This document shows positions 1 through 11,441 of a DNA stretch of 64,000 nucleotides, in pieces. Within the stretch, counting starts at the first letter, position 1, and the number at the start of each line of letters is the position of its first letter. Location: assembly GCF_014635685.1 (NCBI RefSeq), contig NZ_BMDH01000001.1, positions 930,001 to 994,000 on the forward strand, read 5' to 3'. The notes under the pieces are model-generated. The model was not told where the DNA came from. It searched no databases and saw nothing but the letters and a program-made list of their open reading frames with translations. The position numbers and the translations under genes were made by a program. The stretch is from Galliscardovia ingluviei (GTDB lineage Bacteria; Actinomycetota; Actinomycetes; Actinomycetales; Bifidobacteriaceae).

Positions 1-502
1 TGATAATCACAGTAAGTATTCCAGCAATCCATGCCAATGTTTGCTGAGGAATTAGTGAAGTAATATAAGCAATTGGCGGTTGAAAACAAAATATAATAAG
101 TACTCCAAATAGTCCAAAAACTATTGCTCCTACAAGGCATATTCTGCCGTGAAGATTGAAGCGAAAATTTGAATAATCCCACCATCGTGCATGAAATAAC
201 TGCTCCATAACCCACGAAGTAGCGTATTCCAATGCGCATGCACCGAGTGCAGCAATAATAAAAACTATGAATGGATTGCGTATATGATCAAGCAATGCGA
301 TAGCACTTATCGCGCCAACACCATATATAGGGCAATAGGGACCATTCAAAAATCCCCTATTAACAAAGCGTCGTTGCTGAATGGAGATCATTATCGTCTC
401 ATACAACCATCCACACCATGCATACCATACTGTCCATAGCACGCAAACTGAGTATGAAAGCGGTACGTGAACTGGATGCATATAAAGGTCTGATAAACTC
501 AT
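1..502 (-). CDS. DUF1113 / putative ABC transporter type IV membrane protein, partial
   Basis: The reading frame runs off the left edge, so only the first 167 residues are visible. The start is ATG at 502 with an AAGGA ribosome site a few bases upstream. The protein is strongly hydrophobic with about five membrane segments. Near residue 48 it carries the GFLNGPYCPIYGVG stretch typical of the family named 'putative ABC transporter type IV' (DUF1113, PF06541); a WWDY motif follows near residue 113. No transport substrate is known for the family. It lies 49 bases downstream of an HD-domain gene on the same strand, a pairing that is common in Firmicutes and Actinobacteria, so the two are probably co-expressed. 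The family call is confident; function is unknown. Confidence 0.75.
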   Translation of the reverse strand, partial: MSLSDLYMHPVHVPLSYSVCVLWTVWYAWCGWLYETIMISIQQRRFVNRGFLNGPYCPIYGVGAISAIALLDHIRNPFIVFIIAALGACALEYATSWVMEQLFHARWWDYSNFRFNLHGRICLVGAIVFGLFGVLIIFCFQPPIAYITSLIPQQTLAWIAGILTVII

Positions 503-551
503 CGCATTCCTTATGTATATATGGCTTAGGATGGAGGATATAGCGCTGCTA

Positions 552-1073
552 TTAGTAAAGGATTGTTTCACCTAATGCACTGATTTTATCAGCAAGAGAT
601 ACTAGTACCCCTTCTAGCGTGCGTGGAGGCATGGTCATCGGAATCATATGATGAGCTATAGCATCAGCTTCCCTACGTGTCAGTGAAAAATCATGCACAG
701 CGTTCATAAGTGCTGTCTTACCATGGGTAAATCCATGGTATCGGTGAGTTCCTTGATCCCAGTGATGCCAGTCATATAAAAAATAATCATGCAAGAGAGC
801 CGCACGAACCAGCGACCTGCGATTTATCATATGCAATATGCGCAAATGATATGCAAGCCACAAACTTAAACACGCTACCCGTATTGAATGGGCATAAGTA
901 CTGACACGACCGTGCTGTACAAAATTGCGTTCTTGCAACATTCTGTGGTGGGCAAGAATATCTGCGCCATACCGATGTACATCATTTCGAATCTGTTCAC
1001 GCAGTACTCGCGTATTTCGCATGTATAGGCAACAGTGCCTTGTTGTATTACTACGACGTCGTTGAGATACCAT
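552..1073 (-). CDS. HD-domain phosphohydrolase-like protein
   Basis: This encodes 173 residues from the preferred ATG at 1073, which has GAAGG five bases upstream. A longer frame from TTG at 1085 is rejected because it starts in the T-tract of a terminator hairpin. The HD superfamily signature is present: an early His (AHSIRVA), the LLHDYFLYDWHHWD block with the paired His-Asp metal ligands, a GFTHGKTAL segment, the AHHMIPM segment and a late Asp (SLADKIS). HD proteins of this type are metal-dependent phosphohydrolases, but the substrate cannot be told from sequence. The next gene downstream is a DUF1113 membrane protein, the usual partner. Transcription probably depends on read-through from argH, since no space for a promoter remains between the hairpin and the start. 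Confidence 0.7.
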   Translation of the reverse strand: MVSQRRRSNTTRHCCLYMRNTRVLREQIRNDVHRYGADILAHHRMLQERNFVQHGRVSTYAHSIRVACLSLWLAYHLRILHMINRRSLVRAALLHDYFLYDWHHWDQGTHRYHGFTHGKTALMNAVHDFSLTRREADAIAHHMIPMTMPPRTLEGVLVSLADKISALGETILY

Positions 1074-1086
1074 GTGCGCCTTCAAA

Positions 1087-1117
1087 AGGGTAGATACAGC
1101 ATAATCGTATCTACCCT
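1087..1117 (-). terminator. argH terminator, directly abutting the next ribosome site
   Basis: An 11-bp perfect stem (AGGGTAGATAC with GTATCTACCCT) encloses a nine-base loop. On the minus strand it is followed by TTTT, so it is a good intrinsic terminator for the arg operon. The GAAGG ribosome site of the HD gene begins immediately after the T-tract. Confidence 0.75.
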
Positions 1118-1245
1118 ATCGCATTACCATATAAATGGCATCTTAGCTTCCAAAACACATGTCACATCTGCTTGTGCATGAAAGTAGCGCATCGTGCACA
1201 TATCGTTTTGTCAATGTGCCGAGCTTCACCACAAGCAGTATGTAA

Positions 1246-3968
<2,723 letters not shown>

Positions 3969-3996
3969 AATGCTCCTTAGTTCTATCTGACTTCAT

Positions 3997-4025
3997 AATA
4001 TACATAACCATGCATACATATGCAA
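3997..4025 (-). promoter_or_regulatory. argG promoter with ARG box
   Basis: On the minus strand, TTGCAT (4020-4025) and TATATT (3997-4002) are separated by exactly 17 bases, a good housekeeping promoter. The inverted repeat TGCATA-CA-TATGCA (4011-4024) covers the -35 element, so a bound ArgR hexamer would block RNA polymerase. A near-identical palindrome lies before argC. ArgR binding is inferred from position and symmetry. Confidence 0.7.
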
Positions 4026-4045
4026 GCCGCGTGTATATTTTGAGA

Positions 4046-4699
4046 TTACCGATTAAATGTATTACCACTTTGCGCAATGCTTAACAGCCATTGCATACGT
4101 TCCTGTGCCACATCATTATTAACTGTAATAATAAGCACCGTATCATCTCCGGCGATAGTACCAAGTACACCTTCTAAAGGTTGCCTATCTAACGCACTTG
4201 CCGCATATTGTGCAGCGCCGGAAGGAGTATGCACCACGATGAGATTATTTGACGCGACAACAGAAGTAACCAACCCGGAAAGAATACGGGAAAGTTGCTG
4301 TTCCAACTTACTTTCACGAATAGCATGTTCTGCCTGCATCGAAGATTCAAGAGCAGCAACAGTTGATTCATTGTTGTTCTCATGTGTATTAAGCGTGTTA
4401 TCAAATGCCTCCTCAGAGAGCGCATGCTGCTCTACGGCGTTAGTCGGTTGAGGTACTGTTGCTTCCATGGATTGTTCAGGCACTGCATACACCATCGAGC
4501 CTTGGGCTGAGCGAATTTTAATAGCCTGAAGTTCATCTAAATCGCGACTCAGCGTCGCTTGGGTGACGCTAATACCCTCTTGTGCAAGCTGATCCTGCAA
4601 CTGGGCTTGCGATGTAATAATATAGTTACGAAGAATCTCTTCAATAACACTTAACCGCGCAGTACGAGTCTGCGGGCGCTGAAATGACGAATCAACCAC
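4046..4699 (-). CDS. argR: Arginine repressor ArgR with a long interdomain linker
   Basis: ArgR senses arginine and represses the biosynthetic operon. The N-terminal winged helix covers about residues 14-75, including the [14 protein letters not shown] recognition segment. The C-terminal arginine-binding and hexamerisation domain starts near residue 135 and includes the [13 protein letters not shown] motif with the Asp pair that contacts arginine. Between them lies about 55 residues rich in Glu, Asn and Thr (around residues 78-132) that ordinary ArgR proteins of about 150-170 residues lack; this explains the length of 217. The start is GTG at 4699 with AGGGGG upstream. It sits between argF and argG, the standard actinobacterial position. 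Confidence 0.93.
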   Translation of the reverse strand: MVDSSFQRPQTRTARLSVIEEILRNYIITSQAQLQDQLAQEGISVTQATLSRDLDELQAIKIRSAQGSMVYAVPEQSMEATVPQPTNAVEQHALSEEAFDNTLNTHENNNESTVAALESSMQAEHAIRESKLEQQLSRILSGLVTSVVASNNLIVVHTPSGAAQYAASALDRQPLEGVLGTIAGDDTVLIITVNNDVAQERMQWLLSIAQSGNTFNR

Positions 4700-4731
4700 T
4701 CGTATACCCCCTCACACACTAGCGGCTCTTA

Positions 4732-4749
4732 TATGCAGATTCGTGCATA
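4732..4749. promoter_or_regulatory. 18-bp palindrome between argF and argR
   Basis: TATGCA, six bases (GATTCG), then TGCATA form a perfect 18-bp inverted repeat in the 63-base gap upstream of argR. The half-sites are the same hexamers as in the argC and argG boxes but in the opposite arrangement and with wider spacing. It may be an operator for argR autoregulation. No convincing promoter was placed here. Confidence 0.4.
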
Positions 4750-4762
4750 ACCATTGATACAA

Positions 4763-5737
4763 CTATGCAACCTCTCCAAGCAACGAAGTGTCATCACGCT
4801 GCCATGCAATAAGCCATGTTAGCAACGCTTTTTGCGCATGTAAACGATTTTCAGCTTCATCCCATACCACAGACTGCGATCCATCAATCACCTCGGCGGT
4901 CACTTCTTTACCACGGTATGCTGGCAAACAATGCTGGAATAATGCATCATCCTTGGCATAACTCATAAGCTGTGCATTAACCTGATAAGGCCAGAATGGC
5001 TTGGATCGAATTGCATACTCGCCTTCTTCACCCATAGAAACCCAAGTATCAGTAAATACACAGTCGGCATCACAAACTGCTTCAACTGGGTCAGTGGTGA
5101 CGAGGATAGATCCACCATTTTCTTGAGCAATACGCTGTGCATCTGCCACAATAGCTGGATCTGGTAGATATCCATTTGGACCTGCAATGCGCACATGCAT
5201 ACCAGCTGTAGCACCACCAAGCAGATATGAATTCGCCATATTATTGGCAGCATCGCCTACATATGCAATACTTTGACCTGCAAGCGCATCTACACCACCG
5301 CGATGCATTGCAATCGTCTGTAAATCAGCCAAAACTTGGCAAGGATGGAAACTGTCAGTAAGCGCATTAACCACTGGACATGTTGCATTACGCGCCATTT
5401 CTTCAACTAAATCCTGTCCAAATGTTCGCCACACAATAGCCGATGTCATGCGTGATAGAACATGTGCCGTATCAGACACTGGCTCACCACGACCTAATTG
5501 AGAGCCTGACTTATCAATAACAAGCGGATAACCACCAAGCTCAGCAACACCGACGGAAAAACTTGAACGAGTACGCGTGCTGGGCTTATCAAACAGCACT
5601 GCTACTGCCTGAGGACCCTCAAAAGGGCGTGAATAATACCGATTTTGACGGAAATGTTCAGCCAATTTTAAGATTTGTACTTGCTCTTCATGGTTAATAT
5701 CATCATCGCGAAGCATATGACGAAGTTCGTGTGCCAT
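4763..5737 (-). CDS. argF: Ornithine carbamoyltransferase
   Basis: The enzyme makes citrulline from ornithine and carbamoyl phosphate. At 324 residues it has normal length. Visible signatures are the carbamoyl-phosphate loop STRTRSSFS near residue 54, FHPCQVLADL near residue 131 and the catalytic HCLPAYRG block near residue 268. The start ATG at 5737 has a strong AAGGAGG site. It lies 96 bases downstream of argD with no obvious terminator, so it is read as part of the argCJBDFR transcript. A role in arginine deiminase catabolism is unlikely because arcA and arcC are absent nearby. Confidence 0.97.
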   Translation of the reverse strand: MAHELRHMLRDDDINHEEQVQILKLAEHFRQNRYYSRPFEGPQAVAVLFDKPSTRTRSSFSVGVAELGGYPLVIDKSGSQLGRGEPVSDTAHVLSRMTSAIVWRTFGQDLVEEMARNATCPVVNALTDSFHPCQVLADLQTIAMHRGGVDALAGQSIAYVGDAANNMANSYLLGGATAGMHVRIAGPNGYLPDPAIVADAQRIAQENGGSILVTTDPVEAVCDADCVFTDTWVSMGEEGEYAIRSKPFWPYQVNAQLMSYAKDDALFQHCLPAYRGKEVTAEVIDGSQSVVWDEAENRLHAQKALLTWLIAWQRDDTSLLGEVA

Positions 5738-5833
5738 ATCTCCTCCTTATATCAAACGGTTACTTGTGTTGCCGAGCCGCTCGTGCTTTTATTACATATT
5801 TTTGATTTACTACTGTAACGTCTATGCTACCAG

Positions 5834-7114
5834 TTAATCATTCGGTAAATCCTGTGGTACCTGTGTCAAAATTGAGACACATTCGTCAATCTGTTGCTCA
5901 CTGACCACTAATGGAGGTGCTAAACGCAACGCATCAGGAGCTACTGCGTTAACAATAAGCCCGTGATCAAGACACCATGCCGCAACCGCATGAGCACATG
6001 GATGTGCAAGCAACACTGCATTCAGCAGTCCTCTACCACGCGTGCCAGTAAATAGTGGATTACCGCAATTGGCAATAGCATTGCGTAGTCGTTCTCCGCG
6101 CTCCTCAGCATGCTCTACTAAATGTTCTTCTTCAATAATGCCAAGAGTCGCCAAGGCTGCTGCTGCTGCTAATGGATTACCAGCAAATGTCGAGCCATGA
6201 GAGCCAGGAGTAAATAATGAGGAAACTTCTGAGCCGAAAGTAATCAACCCTCCCATAGGGAAGCCTCCTGCAATACCTTTTGCAAAAGTTATGGCATCAG
6301 GCAGTACTCCACCAGAAAGATCTTGTCGCTGGTATGAGAACCACACGCCAGTGCGACCGACACCACATTGCACCTCATCAAAAATAAGCAACGCACGATA
6401 CTGATTGCAAAGCGCACGAGCTGCAGCTACAAAATCAGCACCGATTGGAAGCACGCCAGCCTCGCCTTGAATCATTTCCATAATCACAGCTGCGACTGGG
6501 CCTTTTGCATCATCACTATCGCCAGCTTGTTCAAATGCCTCTTGTAGAGCTTGAATATTGCCTGCTTCTACAAACTCAATATTAGGTACTAGCGGCTCAA
6601 ACGGCTCGCGAATAGCCGGCTTCCAAGTTGCACTTAATGCACCTAGCGTACGCCCATGGAAACCATGGGTCATAGCAATAATTCGCGCTGACTTTCCTGC
6701 ACCTTGTACGCTTTGGTCTTGCTCCAATACTCGACCATGCAGTTTTGCTAGCTTGAGCGCCGCTTCATTGCCCTCTGTGCCAGAATTACCAAAGTATACG
6801 CGCGAACCACTAGGAGCACCCGCTAAATCAATTAATTTTGCCGCAAGTGTAATCTGTGGCTGAGTTGCAAAATAGTTGCTCACATGCGCCACTTTTGCAG
6901 CCTGCTCAGCTACAGCCTTCACCCACTTAGGATGAGCATAGCCTACAGCATTTACTGCAATACCTCCCAGAAAGTCCAGATACGCTTTGCCTTCAACATC
7001 GTATACTACTGCGCCTTCGCCGTGATCGAGTACGCGTGCAGGCGTGCCAAAAACATTCATATGTACTTGCGAATATTCTGCAAGTAATTCCTGTTCTACA
7101 GCTGCATTATCCAT
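5834..7114 (-). CDS. argD: Acetylornithine aminotransferase
   Basis: This PLP enzyme transfers an amino group from glutamate to N-acetylglutamate semialdehyde. It is a 426-residue class III aminotransferase: [15 protein letters not shown] binds the PLP phosphate, [15 protein letters not shown] carries the Asp that contacts the pyridine nitrogen, and the lysine in TFAKGIAGG forms the Schiff base. The start ATG at 7114 overlaps the last eight bases of argB, and its ribosome site (GAGGAG) lies inside argB, indicating translational coupling. It may also serve lysine synthesis (succinyl-DAP aminotransferase), as known for some ArgD proteins, given dapA and dapB elsewhere in this window. Confidence 0.96.
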   Translation of the reverse strand: MDNAAVEQELLAEYSQVHMNVFGTPARVLDHGEGAVVYDVEGKAYLDFLGGIAVNAVGYAHPKWVKAVAEQAAKVAHVSNYFATQPQITLAAKLIDLAGAPSGSRVYFGNSGTEGNEAALKLAKLHGRVLEQDQSVQGAGKSARIIAMTHGFHGRTLGALSATWKPAIREPFEPLVPNIEFVEAGNIQALQEAFEQAGDSDDAKGPVAAVIMEMIQGEAGVLPIGADFVAAARALCNQYRALLIFDEVQCGVGRTGVWFSYQRQDLSGGVLPDAITFAKGIAGGFPMGGLITFGSEVSSLFTPGSHGSTFAGNPLAAAAALATLGIIEEEHLVEHAEERGERLRNAIANCGNPLFTGTRGRGLLNAVLLAHPCAHAVAAWCLDHGLIVNAVAPDALRLAPPLVVSEQQIDECVSILTQVPQDLPND

Positions 7115-8063
7115 GAATATACTGACTCCTCATCTCAATTCCGGGCGTTTTAACTACCATGGTGCCAATACCACGTGTAGTGAATACCTCGTTAAGCAAC
7201 GAATGAGGCTTACGACCGTCAATAATATGTGCTTCTTCAACACCACCATCAAGTGCGCGAATGCACGCTTCCATCTTAGGACGCATTCCACTTTGTAAAT
7301 CTGGAAGCATATTACGCAATTCTTCTACACCAATTTTTCCGATAAGTGAATCCTTATCAGGCCAGTCGTGGTATAAGCCTTCTACATCGGTGAGCACAAT
7401 AAGTTTTCTTGCTCCAAGTGCTGACGCTAGTGCTGCAGCTGCGGAATCTGCATTAACATTCAGCACTTGTGTGGCATCATCTTCATTTGGTGCAACAGAA
7501 GACACCACTGGGATACGCCCTGCAGTGATCAGATCTTCTACTGCAGAAGCATCAACACTGACTACATCGCCAACCAATCCAATATCGGTTTTCACACCGT
7601 CAATAATTGGTTTGCGCTGTACAGCAGAAAAGAGTCCACCATCTTCTCCAGAAAGCCCAACGGCGAGAGGTCCATGAGCATTAATCAATCCCACAATTTC
7701 GCGTGATACTTTACCAGTTAATACCATACGCACCACATCCATAGCTTCAGGAGTAGTAACGCGCAGTCCACCCTTAAATTCGCTTTCAATACCAAGAGCT
7801 GCAAGCATGGAAGAGATTTGTGGTCCTCCCCCATGAACTACTACAGGGTGAATACCGACTTGACGCAAAAACACCATATCTTCAGCAAAATGGCGTTTAA
7901 GCGTTTCATCAACCATGGCATTTCCGCCATATTTAATAACAACGCGCTGATCGTAGAATTCTTCTAGCCAAGGTAAAGCTTCAATCAGCACCTCTGCTTT
8001 TTGCTGTGCATTTAAATCTTGATGCACATCAAGATGATATCCTGGGCCTTTTATCATGGCCAT
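7107..8063 (-). CDS. argB: Acetylglutamate kinase
   Basis: The kinase phosphorylates N-acetylglutamate, the committed and usually arginine-inhibited step. It has 318 residues with the amino-acid kinase fold: the catalytic lysine block [10 protein letters not shown] near residue 41, the substrate loop [10 protein letters not shown] near residue 75, and the [12 protein letters not shown] nucleotide segment near residue 202. The roughly 30-residue N-terminal helix before the kinase core is typical of hexameric, arginine-regulated enzymes, so feedback inhibition is likely but inferred. The start ATG at 8063 has AAAGGA upstream. It follows argJ by 67 bases in the same operon. Confidence 0.97.
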   Translation of the reverse strand: MAMIKGPGYHLDVHQDLNAQQKAEVLIEALPWLEEFYDQRVVIKYGGNAMVDETLKRHFAEDMVFLRQVGIHPVVVHGGGPQISSMLAALGIESEFKGGLRVTTPEAMDVVRMVLTGKVSREIVGLINAHGPLAVGLSGEDGGLFSAVQRKPIIDGVKTDIGLVGDVVSVDASAVEDLITAGRIPVVSSVAPNEDDATQVLNVNADSAAAALASALGARKLIVLTDVEGLYHDWPDKDSLIGKIGVEELRNMLPDLQSGMRPKMEACIRALDGGVEEAHIIDGRKPHSLLNEVFTTRGIGTMVVKTPGIEMRSQYIHG

Positions 8064-8130
8064 ATGTTGTCCTTTGTTATTATGTAATTACTCATATTGG
8101 CTCATAGGAACTATGAGCGTTAGTCGGCAA

Positions 8131-9300
8131 TTAGCTTTCGTAGTCAGCATTAATATGTACGTATTCATGTGTTAAATCATCAGTCCATACTGTGGCCTGT
8201 GCGTCGCCAGCATGTATATCAATATCAATATGCACTTCACGTGGTGTCATATCTACTTCACTGCGATCACGTCCAGGTTTACCCCCATCACAGACACGCA
8301 CACCGTTAATATCTACCGTTACTTCATTCGGATTATAGGGTGCAACAGCAGCTGGAACTGTACCCAAGGAACTCACCACACGTCCCCAGTTGGGGTCATT
8401 GCCAGCTATAGCGCATTTCAACAGATTTGATGCCGCTACAGCACGTGCACATGCTAGTGCCGCCTGTTCATCAGACGCATGGGTTACTGTGATACGAACG
8501 TCATGGCTTGCACCCTCACCATCACCAATAATTTGACGAGCAAGGCTAGCACATGCCTGCGCTACAAGCTGCTTGAATTCTTGAGGATCAGCACTAACGC
8601 CACTTGCTCCAGAAGCTAATAACAGCACCGTGTCGTTAGTTGACATACACCCATCAACATCAATGCGGTTAAAAGACACTTCTGTACCTGCTTGCAATGC
8701 TTCTTGTGCCAGTTGCTCATCTACAACAGCGTCAGTTGTGATTACACAAAGCATCGTAGCCAGCTGCGGCGCAATCATGCCAGAACCTTTAACCATGCCA
8801 CCAATGCGATAACCAGAACCATCTAGTGCTACAGTTTTTGGTTTAGTATCAGTTGTCATAATGGCATAAGAAGCATCACTGCCAGCTTGCTCATCACTAC
8901 CCAACTGTTGCACAGCTGCACTAATACCTTGTAAAACTTTATCAAGCGGCAATAGTTCGCCAATAAGCCCCGTCGAGCATATAGCAACATCACTAATGGC
9001 ACAATCTAGTTCTTGAGCAGTATGAGCGGCACTCGTCCTCGACTGCTCATAGCCAGCTAAACCGGTGCATGCATTTGCTCCGCCAGAATTTAAGACTACT
9101 GCATGAAGTTTGCCATCTTCCACCGCTTTGCGGGACCATTGTACTGGAGCTGCACAAAAACGATTCGGTGTAAATACTCCTGCTCCAACTTGCAAAGGAC
9201 CATTATTGACTACTACAGCGAGATCTTTTTTACCCGACATAGCGCTAATACCAGCGCGTACTCCTGCTGCCGAAAATCCTTGTGCATACGTTACACTCAT
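8131..9300 (-). CDS. argJ: Glutamate N-acetyltransferase / ornithine acetyltransferase
   Basis: ArgJ recycles the acetyl group from N-acetylornithine to glutamate, giving the economical cyclic arginine pathway; bifunctional forms can also use acetyl-CoA. The 389-residue precursor contains the self-cleavage site: the Ala-Thr bond in QLATMLCVITTDA near residue 180 is where the family splits into alpha and beta chains, with Thr as the new N-terminal nucleophile. The KGSGMIAP stretch just before it is also typical. The start ATG at 9300 overlaps the argC stop by four bases (ATGA). No argA or argE is visible, consistent with the cyclic route. Confidence 0.97.
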   Translation of the reverse strand: MSVTYAQGFSAAGVRAGISAMSGKKDLAVVVNNGPLQVGAGVFTPNRFCAAPVQWSRKAVEDGKLHAVVLNSGGANACTGLAGYEQSRTSAAHTAQELDCAISDVAICSTGLIGELLPLDKVLQGISAAVQQLGSDEQAGSDASYAIMTTDTKPKTVALDGSGYRIGGMVKGSGMIAPQLATMLCVITTDAVVDEQLAQEALQAGTEVSFNRIDVDGCMSTNDTVLLLASGASGVSADPQEFKQLVAQACASLARQIIGDGEGASHDVRITVTHASDEQAALACARAVAASNLLKCAIAGNDPNWGRVVSSLGTVPAAVAPYNPNEVTVDINGVRVCDGGKPGRDRSEVDMTPREVHIDIDIHAGDAQATVWTDDLTHEYVHINADYES

Positions 9301-10397
9301 GGCGCTACTCCAATTGTTGTTAATCCTGTTTCTTCTTTAAGTCCAAGGGCGATATTTAATGATTGCACTGCCTGACCAGCAGTACCGCGATTGAGATTAT
9401 CGATTGCTGCAAAAGCAATCAGTCTTCCAGCTCGCTCATCTTTGACCACTTGTATATGCGCCGCATTGGAACCTATAACATTGCCGGTTACTGGAAGCAT
9501 ACCTGGGGTCAGCACATGAATGAAGTGCTCTTGTGCGTAAGTCTTTGCCCAAAGCTGCTGCAATTCGTCTTGAGAATATTGCATACCTTGCTTGGATAGC
9601 GGTGCAGAAACCGTGGCCAAAATTCCACGAGCCATTGGAGCAAGCACAGGCGTAAAACTCAATCGCATTGCTTGTGCTTGGCTTGACTGTGTGCCTTCAT
9701 ATGCGCTTGCTGCAAAACCTAAATTCTGCACCATTTCTGGAATGTGCCTGTGTGTGCCACCGACACCGTAAGCTGTAGCACTTCCAAGAGCCTCTGCTGC
9801 TAATAAATTGGTACGTTTCAACGCTTTTCCAGCACCTGAATAGCCCACTACTAAATCAGCAACAATAGCTGAACTGTCAATAAGACCATAAGCAAGGGCT
9901 GGTTGGAGAGCAAGAGTGACTGCTGTTACATTGCAACCAGGACCTGCAATACGCTTCGCGCCAACAAGATTACTGCGCTGATAGGTAAAAGCACCAGCCT
10001 TACCTCCAGTAATCAACTCTGGCATGCCATATTGCCAATGAGGGAAATACGTTCCACCGTAGTATGTATCCCAATCTGTCTGGTTAATCAGACGATGATC
10101 TGCACCAAGATCAACCACTACAGCATCACTATCCAGCTCGGCAGCAAGAGCACCTGAGGCACCATGTGGGAGTGCCAAAATAATAACATCATGGCCATTA
10201 AGATGCTCTGGTGTCGCTTCGACTACAGTTAAATCAGCGATCTGTGGAATATGAGGCATATGCTGAGCCATTGTTTGCCCAACTGTAGAATGCCCTGCCA
10301 CACAAGTGATTTCAAAATCTGGATGCGCTGCCAGGATACGTAATGCTTCTCCACCTGCGTATCCCGTAGCGCCTGCTACAGCAACTGTGTATGTCAT
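9297..10397 (-). CDS. argC: N-acetyl-gamma-glutamyl-phosphate reductase
   Basis: This NADPH enzyme reduces N-acetylglutamyl phosphate to the semialdehyde and is the first gene of the arg operon. The 366-residue form from ATG at 10397 has AAGGA eight bases upstream and starts straight into the nucleotide fold VAVAGATGYAGGEALRIL. A longer frame to 10481 is rejected because it would cover the ARG box. The active-site cysteine is in the GPGCNVTAV segment near residue 160, and HRHIPEM follows near residue 220. Confidence 0.96.
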   Translation of the reverse strand: MTYTVAVAGATGYAGGEALRILAAHPDFEITCVAGHSTVGQTMAQHMPHIPQIADLTVVEATPEHLNGHDVIILALPHGASGALAAELDSDAVVVDLGADHRLINQTDWDTYYGGTYFPHWQYGMPELITGGKAGAFTYQRSNLVGAKRIAGPGCNVTAVTLALQPALAYGLIDSSAIVADLVVGYSGAGKALKRTNLLAAEALGSATAYGVGGTHRHIPEMVQNLGFAASAYEGTQSSQAQAMRLSFTPVLAPMARGILATVSAPLSKQGMQYSQDELQQLWAKTYAQEHFIHVLTPGMLPVTGNVIGSNAAHIQVVKDERAGRLIAFAAIDNLNRGTAGQAVQSLNIALGLKEETGLTTIGVAP

Positions 10398-10463
10398 GCG
10401 TATCCTTTCCATGCGCGTAGTTCGTAACTCTGTATGCTCAAGTATACGCAATATGCAGACATA

Positions 10464-10477
10464 CGCATAATTATGCA
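10464..10477. promoter_or_regulatory. ARG box upstream of argC
   Basis: CGCATA-AT-TATGCA is an inverted repeat with a single mismatch to the argG operator (TGCATA-CA-TATGCA). A weaker second pair of half-sites (TACGCA ... ATGCAG) lies on the downstream side at 10445-10459, as expected for tandem ArgR boxes. It sits 66-80 bases before the argC start codon. The promoter itself is not clear; TTGTCT and AATGAT 16 bases apart on the minus strand just upstream are weak candidates. Confidence 0.65.
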
Positions 10478-10574
10478 TCATTAAATGAATACAATATGAG
10501 ACAATGAAGCCAAAACAAATATAAAAACCTGTGCTATGCAGTTATACCGATACACAGAAAACCCTATATACTAT

Positions 10575-10621
10575 AGAAAAACCCGCTGCACCATGTGTAT
10601 AAGTCACACGTGCAACGGGTC
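10575..10621 (-). terminator. Intrinsic terminator of the 10657-11316 gene
   Basis: On the minus strand ACCCGTTGCACGTGTG pairs with the CACATGGTGCAGCGGGT arm with small internal mismatches around a seven-base loop, followed by TTTTT. It lies 36 bases past the stop of the upstream membrane protein gene and separates it from the arg operon. Confidence 0.8.
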
Positions 10622-10656
10622 TACCATGAACTATATAGCAAAATCCAGCAACTGAT

Positions 10657-11316
10657 TTATACCGCAGTAGATCCGCCACTGCCGCTCATCAGCTGTGAAG
10701 GATCAATACCATACAGATGTAACACCCATGTCATCGGATCGATGCCACTAACCGCGAAATACACTGCCAATGCCGAGTAAATCAGACTAATAATAATGGC
10801 AGCAATTGCAAGACCACGACCTCGCATGTGCAAAATCTTATCGCGATATATTGCGATAGCACCGAGAATCAGTGGCACAATAGGAATAGCGAACAGTGCA
10901 GATGCAAAAGCAATAATTGCTGCAGCATCCCAACTGCCATACATCGGATTTTCTTGAGGATCATCTGGGTCAAAAGGTAATTTATCCGCAATACTTGAGC
11001 GCGACCCACGTGCCGAATTACGCCCTGATGTCCGGTTTTGCTCAGCAGCGGACTGAGAGCGAGCACTATGCTGTGCGGAAGCTCCAAATCTCAATGCATG
11101 GCGAGCAGATTGGCGAGTATCATCACGCTGTGCATCTTGCTGCGTATGCTGATCGGATGCAGACTGCTCTGGTTCACCATAAATATACGGATTATACCCA
11201 GGATATGCTGCTGCCATTTGCCCATACTCAGGTTGCTTGAGCTGACCAAATTCAGGTTGATTGACCTGAGGCTGACTCGGTTGGCTAGCGACCTGTGGAT
11301 TGCTTATTTCGCTCAT
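10657..11316 (-). CDS. DUF4190-like small membrane protein with Pro/Gln-rich N-terminus
   Basis: The product has 219 residues from ATG at 11316, preceded by AAGGG; an ORF from 11334 starts inside a hairpin and is not used. Residues 1-125 are low-complexity, rich in Gln, Pro, Ser and Tyr, and probably disordered in the cytoplasm. Two membrane segments follow (about 135-160 and 175-198) around the GAIAIYRDKILHMRGRGLAIAA stretch, the arrangement seen in DUF4190-type proteins of Actinobacteria. A short tail follows. The function is unknown. It lies downstream of pheT and has its own terminator. Confidence 0.6.
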   Translation of the reverse strand: MSEISNPQVASQPSQPQVNQPEFGQLKQPEYGQMAAAYPGYNPYIYGEPEQSASDQHTQQDAQRDDTRQSARHALRFGASAQHSARSQSAAEQNRTSGRNSARGSRSSIADKLPFDPDDPQENPMYGSWDAAAIIAFASALFAIPIVPLILGAIAIYRDKILHMRGRGLAIAAIIISLIYSALAVYFAVSGIDPMTWVLHLYGIDPSQLMSGSGGSTAV

Positions 11317-11332
11317 AACACCCTTATATAGC

Positions 11333-11362
11333 ACACTGCGGGCGAAAATACGCCCGCAGTGT
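11333..11362. terminator. 12-bp perfect hairpin between pheT and the next gene
   Basis: ACACTGCGGGCG and CGCCCGCAGTGT form a perfect 12-bp GC-rich stem with a six-base loop. There is no T-tract on either strand. It may be a U-less terminator for pheT, or an attenuator or stabilising structure for the downstream gene, whose ribosome site starts about ten bases after the stem. Confidence 0.55.
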
Positions 11363-11441
11363 AATACTCCACACGTTCTTACAACATTTCCTACAACATT
11401 TGCAATACGTGCGCTTTACTTTGTAGTACTATTGGCGCACA

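Noticed and set aside
10398-10481. N-terminal extension of argC
   Set aside because: It covers the ARG-box palindrome and lacks similarity to the family start; ATG 10397 has a good ribosome site.
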